Shown: piece after piece, positions 38,801 through 50,800 of the stretch
Layout of the letters: each line of letters begins with the position of its first letter
How positions within the stretch are numbered: position 1 is the stretch's first letter
NCBI RefSeq assembly: GCF_036320965.1
Contig: NC_092287.1
Location: 5,236,297-5,300,296, forward strand
Reading direction: 5' to 3'
Length of the DNA stretch: 64,000 nucleotides
Source of the DNA: Panulirus ornatus
Lineage: Eukaryota; Arthropoda; Malacostraca; Decapoda; Palinuridae
The notes under the pieces: generated by a model
The model's input: only the letters and a program-made list of their open reading frames with translations
The model's database searches: none
Told to the model about the DNA's origin: nothing
Program-made: the position numbers and the translations under genes

Positions 38801-41800
38801 GATGAAAGAGATGTCATATTTGCACATTTATATATTATTTACACAAACAAAACTTTTTTATTTCAAGGTGAGAAAATTGTTCAAAAATTTTAGACATCCT
38901 CTAGAAATTGATTGTGATAGTGGATGTGTAAATCTGGCAACTTGCCCAGATGATGTGTGTGCAGCCTTTTTGAGATGAGAGTGACTTAGATGAAAGATAT
39001 TTCTCCAGCTGCGGCTAGCAGCAGCATCTGACTCCCTTATAGGTTTTTCCCAGGGGTGAATAGTTCATACAATGGCTGGAAAAATTAATGCATCAGTTGT
39101 ACACTGGTCATATGTGCTTCCATCACTAATGTACACTGAAATTATGGGTTAAACTCAAGTTCCATTTAGTATATATTTTGTAAGGATTATTTGGTCATCT
39201 CAGATGATGTATGTGCAGTCTCTTTGAGGAGATGAGGGTGACTTAGATGAAAGATATTTCTCCAGCTGTGGCTAGCAGCAGCATCTGACTCCCTCACAGG
39301 TTTTTCCCAGAGGTGAATAGTTCATACAATGGCTGGAAAAATTAATGTGTCAGTTGATGTACACTGGTCATATGTGCTTCCATCACTAATGTACACAGAC
39401 TTTATGGGTTAAACTCAAGTTCCATTTGGTATATATTTTGTAAGGATTATTTGATCATCCATAGAAATTTTAGATTTTTTTTCCAGGCAGATGGTTGTGA
39501 AGAGGAATTGATGGAATTGCTTTATGATGACATATCCCAGTTGATTACTCTCCTAGATCAAGCTTATACATCTGAGGTGAAAGGTAAGATTGATCAGTAC
39601 ATCACACTGAAAGAAAATGTTTTTGAAAATCTACTGTACACATCTTAAATCAGGTTGAGCATCCCTAATCCGAAAATCTGAAATGCTTCAAAATTCGAAA
39701 CTTTTTGAGTGGCGACATGACATTACAAGAGGGAAATTTCAAACCTGACCTCACTTGCCCATGCTGGGCTCTGACACTCTGTAGATGCCAGTTTTTTACA
39801 AACCATTGTCATCACTATACCTACTTGCATTACTCATTGTTTTTAGTTTATTCTTTCTCTGCTCTGTGGTACAAAGATATCGTTGAAAATGTCAAAAAGG
39901 CCTTTATATGACATTGTGAAAATGTGTGATGAACTTAATGTAGGACTAGAGCAGTGTGCATTCATAACAGAGCAAGATATCATGTCAATTTATGAAATCA
40001 AAGAGGGACTTCCAAGCAAAAAACCATTGTTGATGAGGCAGATGAATCTGACGGAGACATTTAAAAAAGCCATCCAGCAGAATGCCTCCTTATCCCTAGA
40101 GGACCCACTTCTTGATCCCTCAACTTCTGATGTGCCTTCTCACGATGATGGCAGCATTGTTGTACCCTCCTCAAGTTTCTGAGGCTATATGTAGCTCCAG
40201 GATGTGTTGCTGCATTTATCTTCTTTTGTAAGCAGAGATTCATTTTTTTTTTTTTTTGGTAAGTGCAAAACATTATTTTCATGTGAAATCTGAATTTCAT
40301 CTCCACCTAAAAAGCCATGTTTGAGCATAACGTTACCAGCAGCATTATTGCTTTGAAATCTTTCTCAGTTGGTTTTCATTACATTTACAGTTACCTATAA
40401 TTATAGTAAACTAAATGCTTATTTGTTTTTATATCTAATTATCGTTAATTGAATTATATCTCAGATAAAACCTAGAAAATAGAATACATTGAACTAACCA
40501 TTTAATCAAAACAGCATCATAGGTGGAAACTGAAAACCTGCAGTTATTTGTTTATGTTATTGTACAGTATTAATAGTATTTCATATTTTTTATACTGTAA
40601 AGTACTTATGTGTGAATAAGTGTAAGAAAATGATTGCTTATTATTAGCATATAAATTCAGAGTCAGGAATGAGGATGGTGCCAAATAACCACAGATTGTC
40701 CACATGGGCAGCTTAGGTTGTGACACCTTAGCTTTCTGATGGTTCAGTGTTACACATACCATATTTCAAGTGCAAAATTATTAAAAATATTGTATGAATT
40801 ACCTTCAGGCTATGTGTATAAGGTGTATATGAAATATAATTGGATTTTATGTTTAGACTTAGGTCCCATCCCCAAGATATTATATATATATGCAAATATT
40901 CCAAAATCTGAAACACTTCTGGTCCCAGGCATTTTGGATAAGGGATACTCAACCTTTACTACTTGTTTGATTGGCCCTGGCCCCTTTGTTCAGGTTTGCA
41001 TGTCTCTATAAGGTAAGAAGCTTACCTGTAGTGAGTGTTATCATTTCTTCAATGCTGTGTTAAAGTAAGATTGTTTTAATGCTTCATTCTTTATTTATTG
41101 CATTTTCAAGATTTCTGGGTGTAAGGGTAACTCCAGCCAAAAGCAGATGGCATCCCACTCAACTTGATTCACCTGCATTGAATGGCAGAAAGGTGCAGTT
41201 TCTGTTTTCAGGTGTTTTCTTAAATAATATTCTAATTTTGGTGTGTACTGTACAAAAATTCACATGGGTAAGTGGGGTTGGAGTTCATTGGGCATTATTG
41301 AGTTATGTGCTTATTGACAGGCCTGCAGAATTTAGGGGTTGATAGTGTGAAAATGCTGAAAGGGGCACAAGGTGGGATGTGTGATCTTTTCATTTTGGAA
41401 GCAAGTGTGAAAGTTTTTAATGGATTCAGGAAAATTGGAAATGTGAAGGATGTGGTGAAAGTTAGCAAGCATGGAAAGAGGCCTGTATGCACAAATATCA
41501 AGTGAGATTGATTGAAGAGTGGCTTAGGATGATATCACCTGAAACAAGGGGAGGGGAGGGTATTGGTAAGCAGTGCTGACACATGTGGACTTGAGATTTA
41601 GATGTATGAGGAAAGATAGTGAGTTGTGGGATTAGGAAGTTAAATTGCTAGTGTGATTGATTATGAGAAGTAAAAGGGCAAGCAGCAGGAGGTTAAGAGA
41701 AAGGTACAAGACCAGAAATTATGGGATTACAGAGTATCGGTGAACCTCAGAAAAAAGGTTTCAGAAGGTTAGTAGTGTGATGAGAAGAAAGGAGAAAATT

Positions 41801-44800
41801 GAAGGGACAGTGAGGGAAGTAGATGAAGTGGTAACAGGTATAGAAATGGTGAAAAGGAGATGGGGTGAATTCTTTGAAGAACTGTGGAATGTTTTTGATG
41901 ATTAGGATGATGGACGTGGTGTGTTTAAAAGTAAGAGGTATGTTGGGTGAGAGAGTCTTTGTGATTAGTGTTTTGAAAAGAAAGGAGGTTGTGAAAGCTT
42001 TTTGTTGGATGAAATGTGGAAGGAGTGGATAGGATTGTAAAGAATTTGTCAAGAACAGAAGTTGAAGTTATGTTGACTGGTGAGGCAGCTTATTCACTTT
42101 ATGTATAGGCTAAAATAAGTGTCTGATGACTGGCATAATGGATTTGTAGCATCCTTATTCAAAGAGCAAGTACTTGAATTGCAGACATATAAGTCAGTTG
42201 ATCATATCTGGTAATTGAGAGGATGGTGGCATGCATGGTACACCTTACTGGGGAGGAACATAATAGCTTCAGGAGAGGTAAAAGATGTATGGACAAGTTG
42301 TGTGCTTAGAAGAATTTGTGTAAGAAATACTTGGAAAAAGAGTGAATTCTTTGGTTTGCTAGGAATGCTTATGATGGGATTGACAGAGAGGCCTTGTGGA
42401 AGGTGCTATGAATGTATAGAGTAAAAAGAAAGTTGCTAAGTGTAGTGAGTTTTATTTTGAAAGTAAGGCATGTTTTTGAGTTGTAAAATAGGTTGGTGAG
42501 TGGTTCCTAGTGAAGTTGGGCTGTGTCAAGGATGTGTGATGTCATCATAGTCCATTTATCTATATCTCTGATGCCTGTTCCAATTAGAACTCCCTCAAAG
42601 GGGTGGCCATGGCAACAGTCTCCATAACTAAAGAACTCTAGTGCCTCTTTTTAGCCATTAGTGCCTCACCCTTAAGAGGCCACTGGCAGAGGGCAACTGT
42701 AGCACAGTGTTTGCAGAGGCTCCTACCTAATGTTCCTAATGACTACTATCTAATGCTCATACCTACTACTACTACCTGCCTAAATGTTCCTACCTACTAC
42801 TTCGATCTACTGCTAACATTTTGCCAAAAGGCAGGGGTAGCGCATAGTGCTCACAGCTGGAAAATCTAGAGTTACAAAGAATGAGCTGCACGAGTTAAAT
42901 GTTGTCAGGTGTTACATATGACAAGGAGAGACTATGTGTGTGGACAGACTGCCAGTAGTCCACATTTTAGTGAGGCAGAAAGAAAAGACAGCAACCTGGG
43001 CCAGAGGAGTGCAACTTGACAACCAGTAAAGTGCTGGCTCACTAGGCTGATGTCAGTAACCCTCCTGATACCCAGGTGGATAGTACTGGTAATATACCTC
43101 CCTGGTCACTTGCTGCTTACCTGCTACATGTATGTGTATGTAAAGGGTCCTGAGGTAACACATCAGTACCGTTTGAGAGAGGGGCCCCTAGGTAATCATA
43201 AATTGATAGAAATGGAGGAGAGAAGATGGTGAGTTGTTCCCAGTGGAGTTGGGCACTATCAAGGATGCTTAATGTCATCATGGTTGTTTACTGTTTTAAG
43301 TGGAGTAGGCCTTAATAGTATTTTTTCTCTTCTATATTAAAACAAAACAGAACTGAGTGAGCCTGCAGGTCCTGAAATGGAGACTTTACAGTCACTGTTT
43401 GCTTCAAGAGTTGTGTGGACCATCGCCATCGTAGATGATGAGATTCCCTCATTCTGGCTTGTGCCACCTATATATGAAGATGCTGACCACTCAGAAATGG
43501 TTTGTTATATTGTTATTTGATGCTTATTTTAATGATTAAGTTTTTATGTATCTCTTCCATATAAAGGCATTCTTATTTAGTCTTCAGTGGATCAGAGGTG
43601 TACAGCCAAAGAACTCCTTCACACATGTCCTTAACTTCTTCACTTTGCACACTGAATTGGTTTTATGCTTGAAAATAGCTCTTTTATGTCCTTCACAAAG
43701 TGACTCCATTGTACTCAAACAGAAATAATTCTTTTAGCATCTTCATCTGATACATCTTTGACTTCAATAGTTTTTAATGATATATGACTATCTGTTCCAC
43801 AGTCTACCTCTTTTTACAAAGTCAACTTTTACCATGTCTTTTGCATGACCATACTATCTTAAAAGACTTCCATTTATGCATCTTTCTCCTCATTTCTTCT
43901 AATGAGGTTGTGCTGAAATGGTTTGAACTGTTGGAGAGAATGAGTGAGGGGTGGTAGTTTGAACTGTTGGAGAGAATGAGTGAGGAGTGGTAGACAAAGA
44001 TATGTGTATCAGAAGTTAAGGGGAAAAGAAGTGGGAGACCAAATTGGAGATGAAAGGATGGAGTTAAAAAGATTTTGAGTACCCTGAATATGTAGGAGGA
44101 TGAAAGGCATGCACAGGATACCACATTTGGGAGATGTGGTATGCAGGTGGTGTCCTATTGTCGGTGGACTAAAGAAGGGCAAATGAAGCAGCCAGGTTAA
44201 ACCACCAAAAGGTCTACAGGGTGGTTGATAGCAATGAGGCTTTTCTTCATCTGTTCCTTGTGCTAAGGCATCCAGTGGTAAACAGTTATGGAAAAAACTT
44301 GTTCTTTTTTCTCCTTTATACTTACACAATAAGTTGTATTTTTTTCATAGTTTTCTGACATACTTGTTGTATTTACTTTAGTCCCTTTGAAGAATACTTT
44401 TTCATTTAGTAGCAAGAAGGTCACCATCATTGATTGGCCATTTGTAGCATATAGTTTGCTTGTATCAGGTTACCAGGGAGGAATGTTAGACAGGAGCTTT
44501 AGGTAGAAACAGTAGGTAGAAGTAGTATGTAGGAGCATTAGGTGGAATAGTAGGCTGTCACACCAGACAGGAATATTAGGTAGAAGTAGTTGGTAGCAAC
44601 ATTAGGTAAGAGCCTCTGAAAACACTGTGTTAGAGTTGCCCTCTGCCAGTAGCCTGTTAAAGTTAAGGTAGTAATGATAAGAAGCAGGACTGGAGTTCAG
44701 CATTTATGGAGACTCTTTTGCTATGGCCACCCCCTTGAATGGAGTTCCCAAAGGAAACTGGCACCAGAGATATAGATGGATACATAGATGGGACTTGGTT

Positions 44801-47800
44801 AAATATCCCAAGTTATTTTCATCACTCTCATCCACTGATGTATATCATGTGCTAATCCACTACCATTGTTTTTAGTGTGAAATCTACAACCATAGTCTGT
44901 TGTTTGTTCTTCCCATTCTATAAAGTGGAAACTATAGGTTCCAGACTGTATTGCTAATGGTTCCTGTTAGAAAAGCATTGGTGAACTTCTAGAAGAATAA
45001 GATAATCTTTCGGAAGGAAGTGAATGTTGTGAGGGGAACAAGAGGACAGATGGGAGCAACAGTGAGGGTAGTAGAAGGGAAAATGGTAACAGGCAAAGAA
45101 GAGGCAGAAAAGAGATGGATGTAGTATTCGGATGGCAGCCAAAGACCAGGGAGTTACATTACCAGGTAGATACATAAGGTAAAAGTTGTGGATAGGAGCA
45201 TTAGATAGAAATAGTCATTAGGAACATCAGGTAGGAACCTCTGCAAACACTGCACTGGAGTTTTCCTTTGCCAGTGACCTGTTAAGGGTGAGACACTGGC
45301 ACTGGAGTTCTTTAGTTATGAAGACTCTGTTGCTGTGACCACCCCTTTGAGGGAGTTTTAATTGGAACAGGCATCATAGATATAGATAGATAGATATAGA
45401 GAAGAGATGGAGTGAGCATTCTTGAGAACTGCTAAATGTGTTAGATGATAGAGTGGCAGATATAGTATGTATGGGATGAGATGGCATGTATGGTTTGATG
45501 AAAAGAGAGGAGATAGTGAAAGCCCTGCATGAGATGAAATGTTGCAAAGCTACAGAAGTGGATGGTGTCGTTGAGATTTTCGAGGAAGGGGTTGATAGTG
45601 TTACTGATTGGTTAGTCAGGCTGTTTAACATTTGTATGGCCCAAGATGAAATGTAAAGTGCCAACATATAAAGGAAAGGAGAAAAAATACATTGATATAA
45701 ATCTATTGATGTGAGTGAACGAGTCCATGTTTTCATTTGTTTCTAGCACTGTCTTGCTTTATTCAGGAATGGCAGACAGAAAAAGAAAGGAAACAAGCAT
45801 ACCAGGTAAGGTGTGTAGGAGAGTTATCATTGAAAAGGGGGGGGGGGGGGTAGGATGCAGTATGACTTCAGGAAAGGTAGAGGATATGTGGACAAAGTGT
45901 TTGCTTTGTAGAATGAAGAGTGAATTGTATATGGCATTTAAGGAACTGGAGGAAGCATATGATAATGTTGTCAGAGATTACTTATGGAAAATGCTGTAGA
46001 TGTATGTTGGATACAATTGGGAGTTTTTACCAGGACAGTAAGACATTTGTGTAAAAAGGAAGGGAGGAGGGTGAGTGATTCTTGGTGAAGCTAGATCTGG
46101 ATTAAGGATGTGTTATGTCACCATAATTTTTTAGTGTATTTATGGACAGAGTGGTGAGGAAGTTGATTGCAAGAGTTTTAGTAAAAGGGTCAGTTCTGTG
46201 GCATACTGGGAGTTAGGGGACATGGGAATTGCATCATTTGTTGGTTGAAGGTGACATGGCTATGATGGCAGGCTTGAGAGAGAATCTCCAGCATCTGGTG
46301 ACAAAGTTTGGGAGAGTGTGTCAAATGAGAAAGTTGAGAGTAAATTTGAAAAAGAAAGTTAATGAGGTGGAGAAGAGAATTTAGACAGGATGGTGTAAGA
46401 GTAAGTCTGAATGGGCAGGACCTGGAGGAATTGTGATACTTAAGATACCTAAGGGTTGGGCTTAGCAGATGAAATAATGCAGACTGTGGTGAGTAATAGG
46501 GTGGTAGAGGGGGGGCTAAAGTCCTGGAAGCATTTGAGAAGTGTCTGGAAGGAGAGGTCATTGAGGGTAAAAACAAAGGTGGATATGTTGTAAGCGACAG
46601 TAATTGGGGGTAATTGGGTCATGAATGCAATAGAGCATAAAAGGGTGAATGTTTTAGAAGTAAAATACTGGAGGATAGTCTGTGGGTTGATTGTGTAAGG
46701 AATAACAGTGTAATAGAAAAGTGTGGTCGAAAGTGCACTGTGATTGAAAGAGCTTATGTAGATGGGCTGAAATACTATGAACTTAAAGAGAGAAGAGCAA
46801 AGAAAAATTTACAAAGGAGGAGGGGGAGACCAAGAAGGAGTTGGATGTAGTGAAAGATGCCTTGGGTATTGGAGTCTGAACATTCAGGAGTGGTGAAAGG
46901 TATGCATGGGAAAGATTGAATTGGTTCACTGTCTTGTAGAAGGGTAAATGTGCTGTTAGTGGGCTGAACAAGAACTTATGAAGCATTTAAGTTTCACCAT
47001 GCACAAGTCTGTGGGGTTTGGCTGTGGATGTTAGCAACTATTTTCAGTGCATTATATTTGACAGCTTGAGAAGGAATTTCTGCAAATGAAACCATTATTT
47101 GTCTGTTCTTGACACTATGTCTTCAAGGTGGCAGAAGCATTTTTGTATGAAAAAGAAATTAGTCTTCAGTTATAGAAAGATCAGTTAGAAGTGCATTTTG
47201 AAATCAACAGTGCTTCCAAGTGCAAATAAGGCTAATCGATGTATTACAGACTTATCTATTGCCTTTAAATATTGATGTTACTGTATTCTTTTTAAACAGA
47301 TTCCCACTAATCTGCTGGAGACCTGTTGCCAGTTTGCAGGAGACTATGACCTGGTAGGAGCATTGCACAAACTGGTAAAGGGTCAGGGTTCACAGGCACT
47401 CACCCCACAGAAACTGTGCAAAGGCCCACCTAGGTACAAACATAGTGCAGGTGCTATAAGACCAGACAAGAGAGGCAGACCTTTTGGTAAGAATGATTTT
47501 TTTCAACTGTGGACAGAGCCCTATGAACCTCTAAAAAAGCACTTGCATACTGTGGGGTTAAAACTCCATTTTTTCTTCCCATTAGTAGGTGTATAAGATA
47601 AATTATCCTTGCTCTTGCTTGTGTACTGGATTCAACAACCATTCAACATCCTCCAAGGCCTGTAATACCTTGTTGAGGAGATAAGATAGTATCAAGCAGA
47701 CAGCCATTCATATCATTTACTTTCACCCCATAGCTCCATGCAGACCATCTGATTGTTATTTTTATGTCAATTTGCAGTGTCTTCACTCTGCCTCTGGCCT

Positions 47801-50800
47801 ACAGAGATGCCTTTTATTCATGGTTTTCCATGATGTATATCATAAGTACTTTCTTCTGTTTTGAGCCATGGTGTACATGGAAACACTACCAGTGTCAGCT
47901 GCCATGGTATGGTGGTGATTTAGATTTTGTTTTGATGTTTCACCCCAACCTTGTAATTTTGATGTGTTTTGCAGTTTATTTTTTGTGCAATTTATGTTTT
48001 GAGAAATAGTGTACATGGAAACACTACCAGTGTCAGTTGCTAAAGTATAGTGGTGACTAGAATTTGTTTTGATGTTATTCTAATGTGTTTCGCATTATTT
48101 ATTTATTGTGCTGTTGATGAATTGCTTACTATAGGTACTAGTTACAAGAAAAATGTCTACTAAATTTAATTTTTCATTTACTCATGGAAATAAAAAAGTT
48201 TTGTCCATGTAAACAGTACATAGATAACATGTAAATGATACTTATGTGCAGTGTTTTTAGTGTATAGAGTGTGAGATTCTGTGTACATTCCGTTTTAATG
48301 GAAGTCTCATTATATTATGTTGGTGCCCAGTCACTTACCACTAAGTAAAAGACCAAGAAGATGAAAATTTAACGTTAGTTTTAGAATATAGAATTTCTTA
48401 CTGTAGTATTATTGCCTATATTTTATGGTGATAAGTAAATTATTTGGTCATTTATTCATGTAAATAAAAAAAATTTGGTGTTCATTGTTATCTTAGTTCA
48501 TTTGGTGTTATTCAGGGTGAGGGATTAAAGGAAATAACTAAGGATGTCTGATAAATGCAGAATGCATTTGCTTCCAGAGGAAAGATACCCCTCTCCAAAC
48601 CTAAACCTCATTCTTCATCTTGAGAAAAATTCCTTGGGAAATGCTCGATGATGATATGTAGGAAATGGCATAATGATATAGCTACAGAGATGGAGGGCTG
48701 TTTTAAGCTTTTAAACCTTGATGATGTCTCATGAAGTATTCATTTCAAGACTATTTCAGATTCTTGGACCACATGCTTAATAACTCACTCCAAAGGAGTC
48801 TACTTTTCCTGCTACTGGAAGTAGTACCTCAGGTGGCAGGAGCCCTTAGAAGGGTCCTGTATAACACCAGAACTCTTTCATAAGAAATGAAAGAACTGAA
48901 TCATACTGAAGGAAATTTGAAATTATAATTTGTATGATACAGCAACTTTTGCTTTGATCACGACATGATGTATTCAACCTCATAAAAAAATGAGACGAGA
49001 TTTGGATTTTAAGAAAGTATGCAGCCCACAAATTAGGAGAGTACTTTGAATGTGGCGACAGAAGATAAGCCATCAGTAGAAGAGAAGGTAAAGTGGAGAA
49101 AAACTCTTTAACATCCTCACTTCCTGCACAGCAGCTTCCATATATGTGTTGGAAGCCATCTTTTCCACTGGTTCTGTGACTAATACATTACACTTTTTTT
49201 TTAATTGTTCTTAAGAAAACTTGTGGAGCACAAAAGTTAGCATATGGTGTATACACTTCTTACTTTTTAACATTATTTCTTGAATTATTTTAGGTTGATG
49301 CTTGCTGTTAAGTAAATGAAATCTCTGTATTTAACAGTTGCACCAATGAGGGGTCGTTCATTCAATCGAGGGATGAATATGAGAAGTGACCCTTTCCGCT
49401 CTCGTCCACCCAACACTTCTCGACCCCCATCCCTCCATGTGGATGATTTTGTTGCTTTAGAAAGTACTGGCCATCAGCCCACTGGACCCACAGGATATAA
49501 CAAAATATCATTTGGCCGGGGCAAGGTACACGTAAGGTTTCATTACATCTTTTGTATTTTATGCATCAGACCCTGATGTTTATTCAAGAATGCAGGTAAC
49601 ATTATGGTTTTCATGTCAATTTGAATGAATGATAGATGATAAGAAACTGAATATCCCTTTTTTTTTGTGATTGCATAATAGTATAAAATGGATAAGAAAT
49701 AGATACATTGTAATTGTCAGATTTATTTGTCAAAACATTACTTACAGTTTTTGCTGGACTCCATGCGTGGTCGTGGCAATCGTGGACGAGGAGACAGCAG
49801 AGGTACCAGATTCTTTCATAGACCTCCATTCCGGACAGATTGTGGTATGGGTTTTTCATTATAATGTTAACAGATATAATTTGTAGGTTTCATTCATTCC
49901 AATCTATATATAAGTTCAAGATATAAGATAAGGTACACTGTAAACTCATCATAATATACAGCTGCTTATGAGAAAAATACTGGAATCCTAGTCAAATACC
50001 AGAGTGATAATCTTATATGCTCTAAAGCGATATGGATATTAGGTGTTGAAGAGGACATTGGGTCCTAAGAGGGATCTACATATTCTCTTTAATCTGATAT
50101 ATTGGAGAATTATCAAACTTCTCCATGCATCATGCAGTGAGAACACTGGTTCACCCAAGACAGAATGTGTGCATCTCCACAGAAATTCACCATAACCCTC
50201 TTAACTCTGGACAGACATGAATTCAACCTGCAACCCCCTGCATTACCCTGAATGGTTAACCATTTCCCCTTAGCAGTTCCCCATTCATATTCTATATCAT
50301 GTATGACACATCATTACTCCCCACACCACAGACGTTTGCATAAATGTCCTCAAAACTATTACCATTACCATTTATGGGCAGGAAAAAAAATCCCTAAGTA
50401 ACCTCTACTAACAGTTCACCTCCTTCATTTTAAGCTATGCCTTAGCTGCCTGGTCATCTATCATTTCAAAAGCATGTGTAACAGAGCTTCAGACCACACA
50501 GAACAGGGCATTAAAACAACCAGTTGCTAACAGCCACAAAAACTTAGCACCTGCTCAGTAAAACAAAACTTCCTCCAGTACATTATCATATCACTGTGCT
50601 TAGCACCCAGTTTGCACCTGCAGTAGACCGCTCCCACACAAACTTTTGCATAAACAGTAAAAAAGTTCCTCAGGTGGAAATAAAATGCTTATCCCTGCTT
50701 CTTATCTTAACAACCTATGGTTAAAAGATCACCCTCCTCCAGGAAACAACAATGAAAAAACACATGTACCTACCCCAGAGACTTGACAAGTTGTAAACAA

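Noticed and set aside
39883..40182. 99-codon frame as a possible VIRMA exon
   Set aside because: No acceptor or donor, its own stop, and it lies within inverted repeats of a Tigger-like element; VIRMA phases are complete without it.
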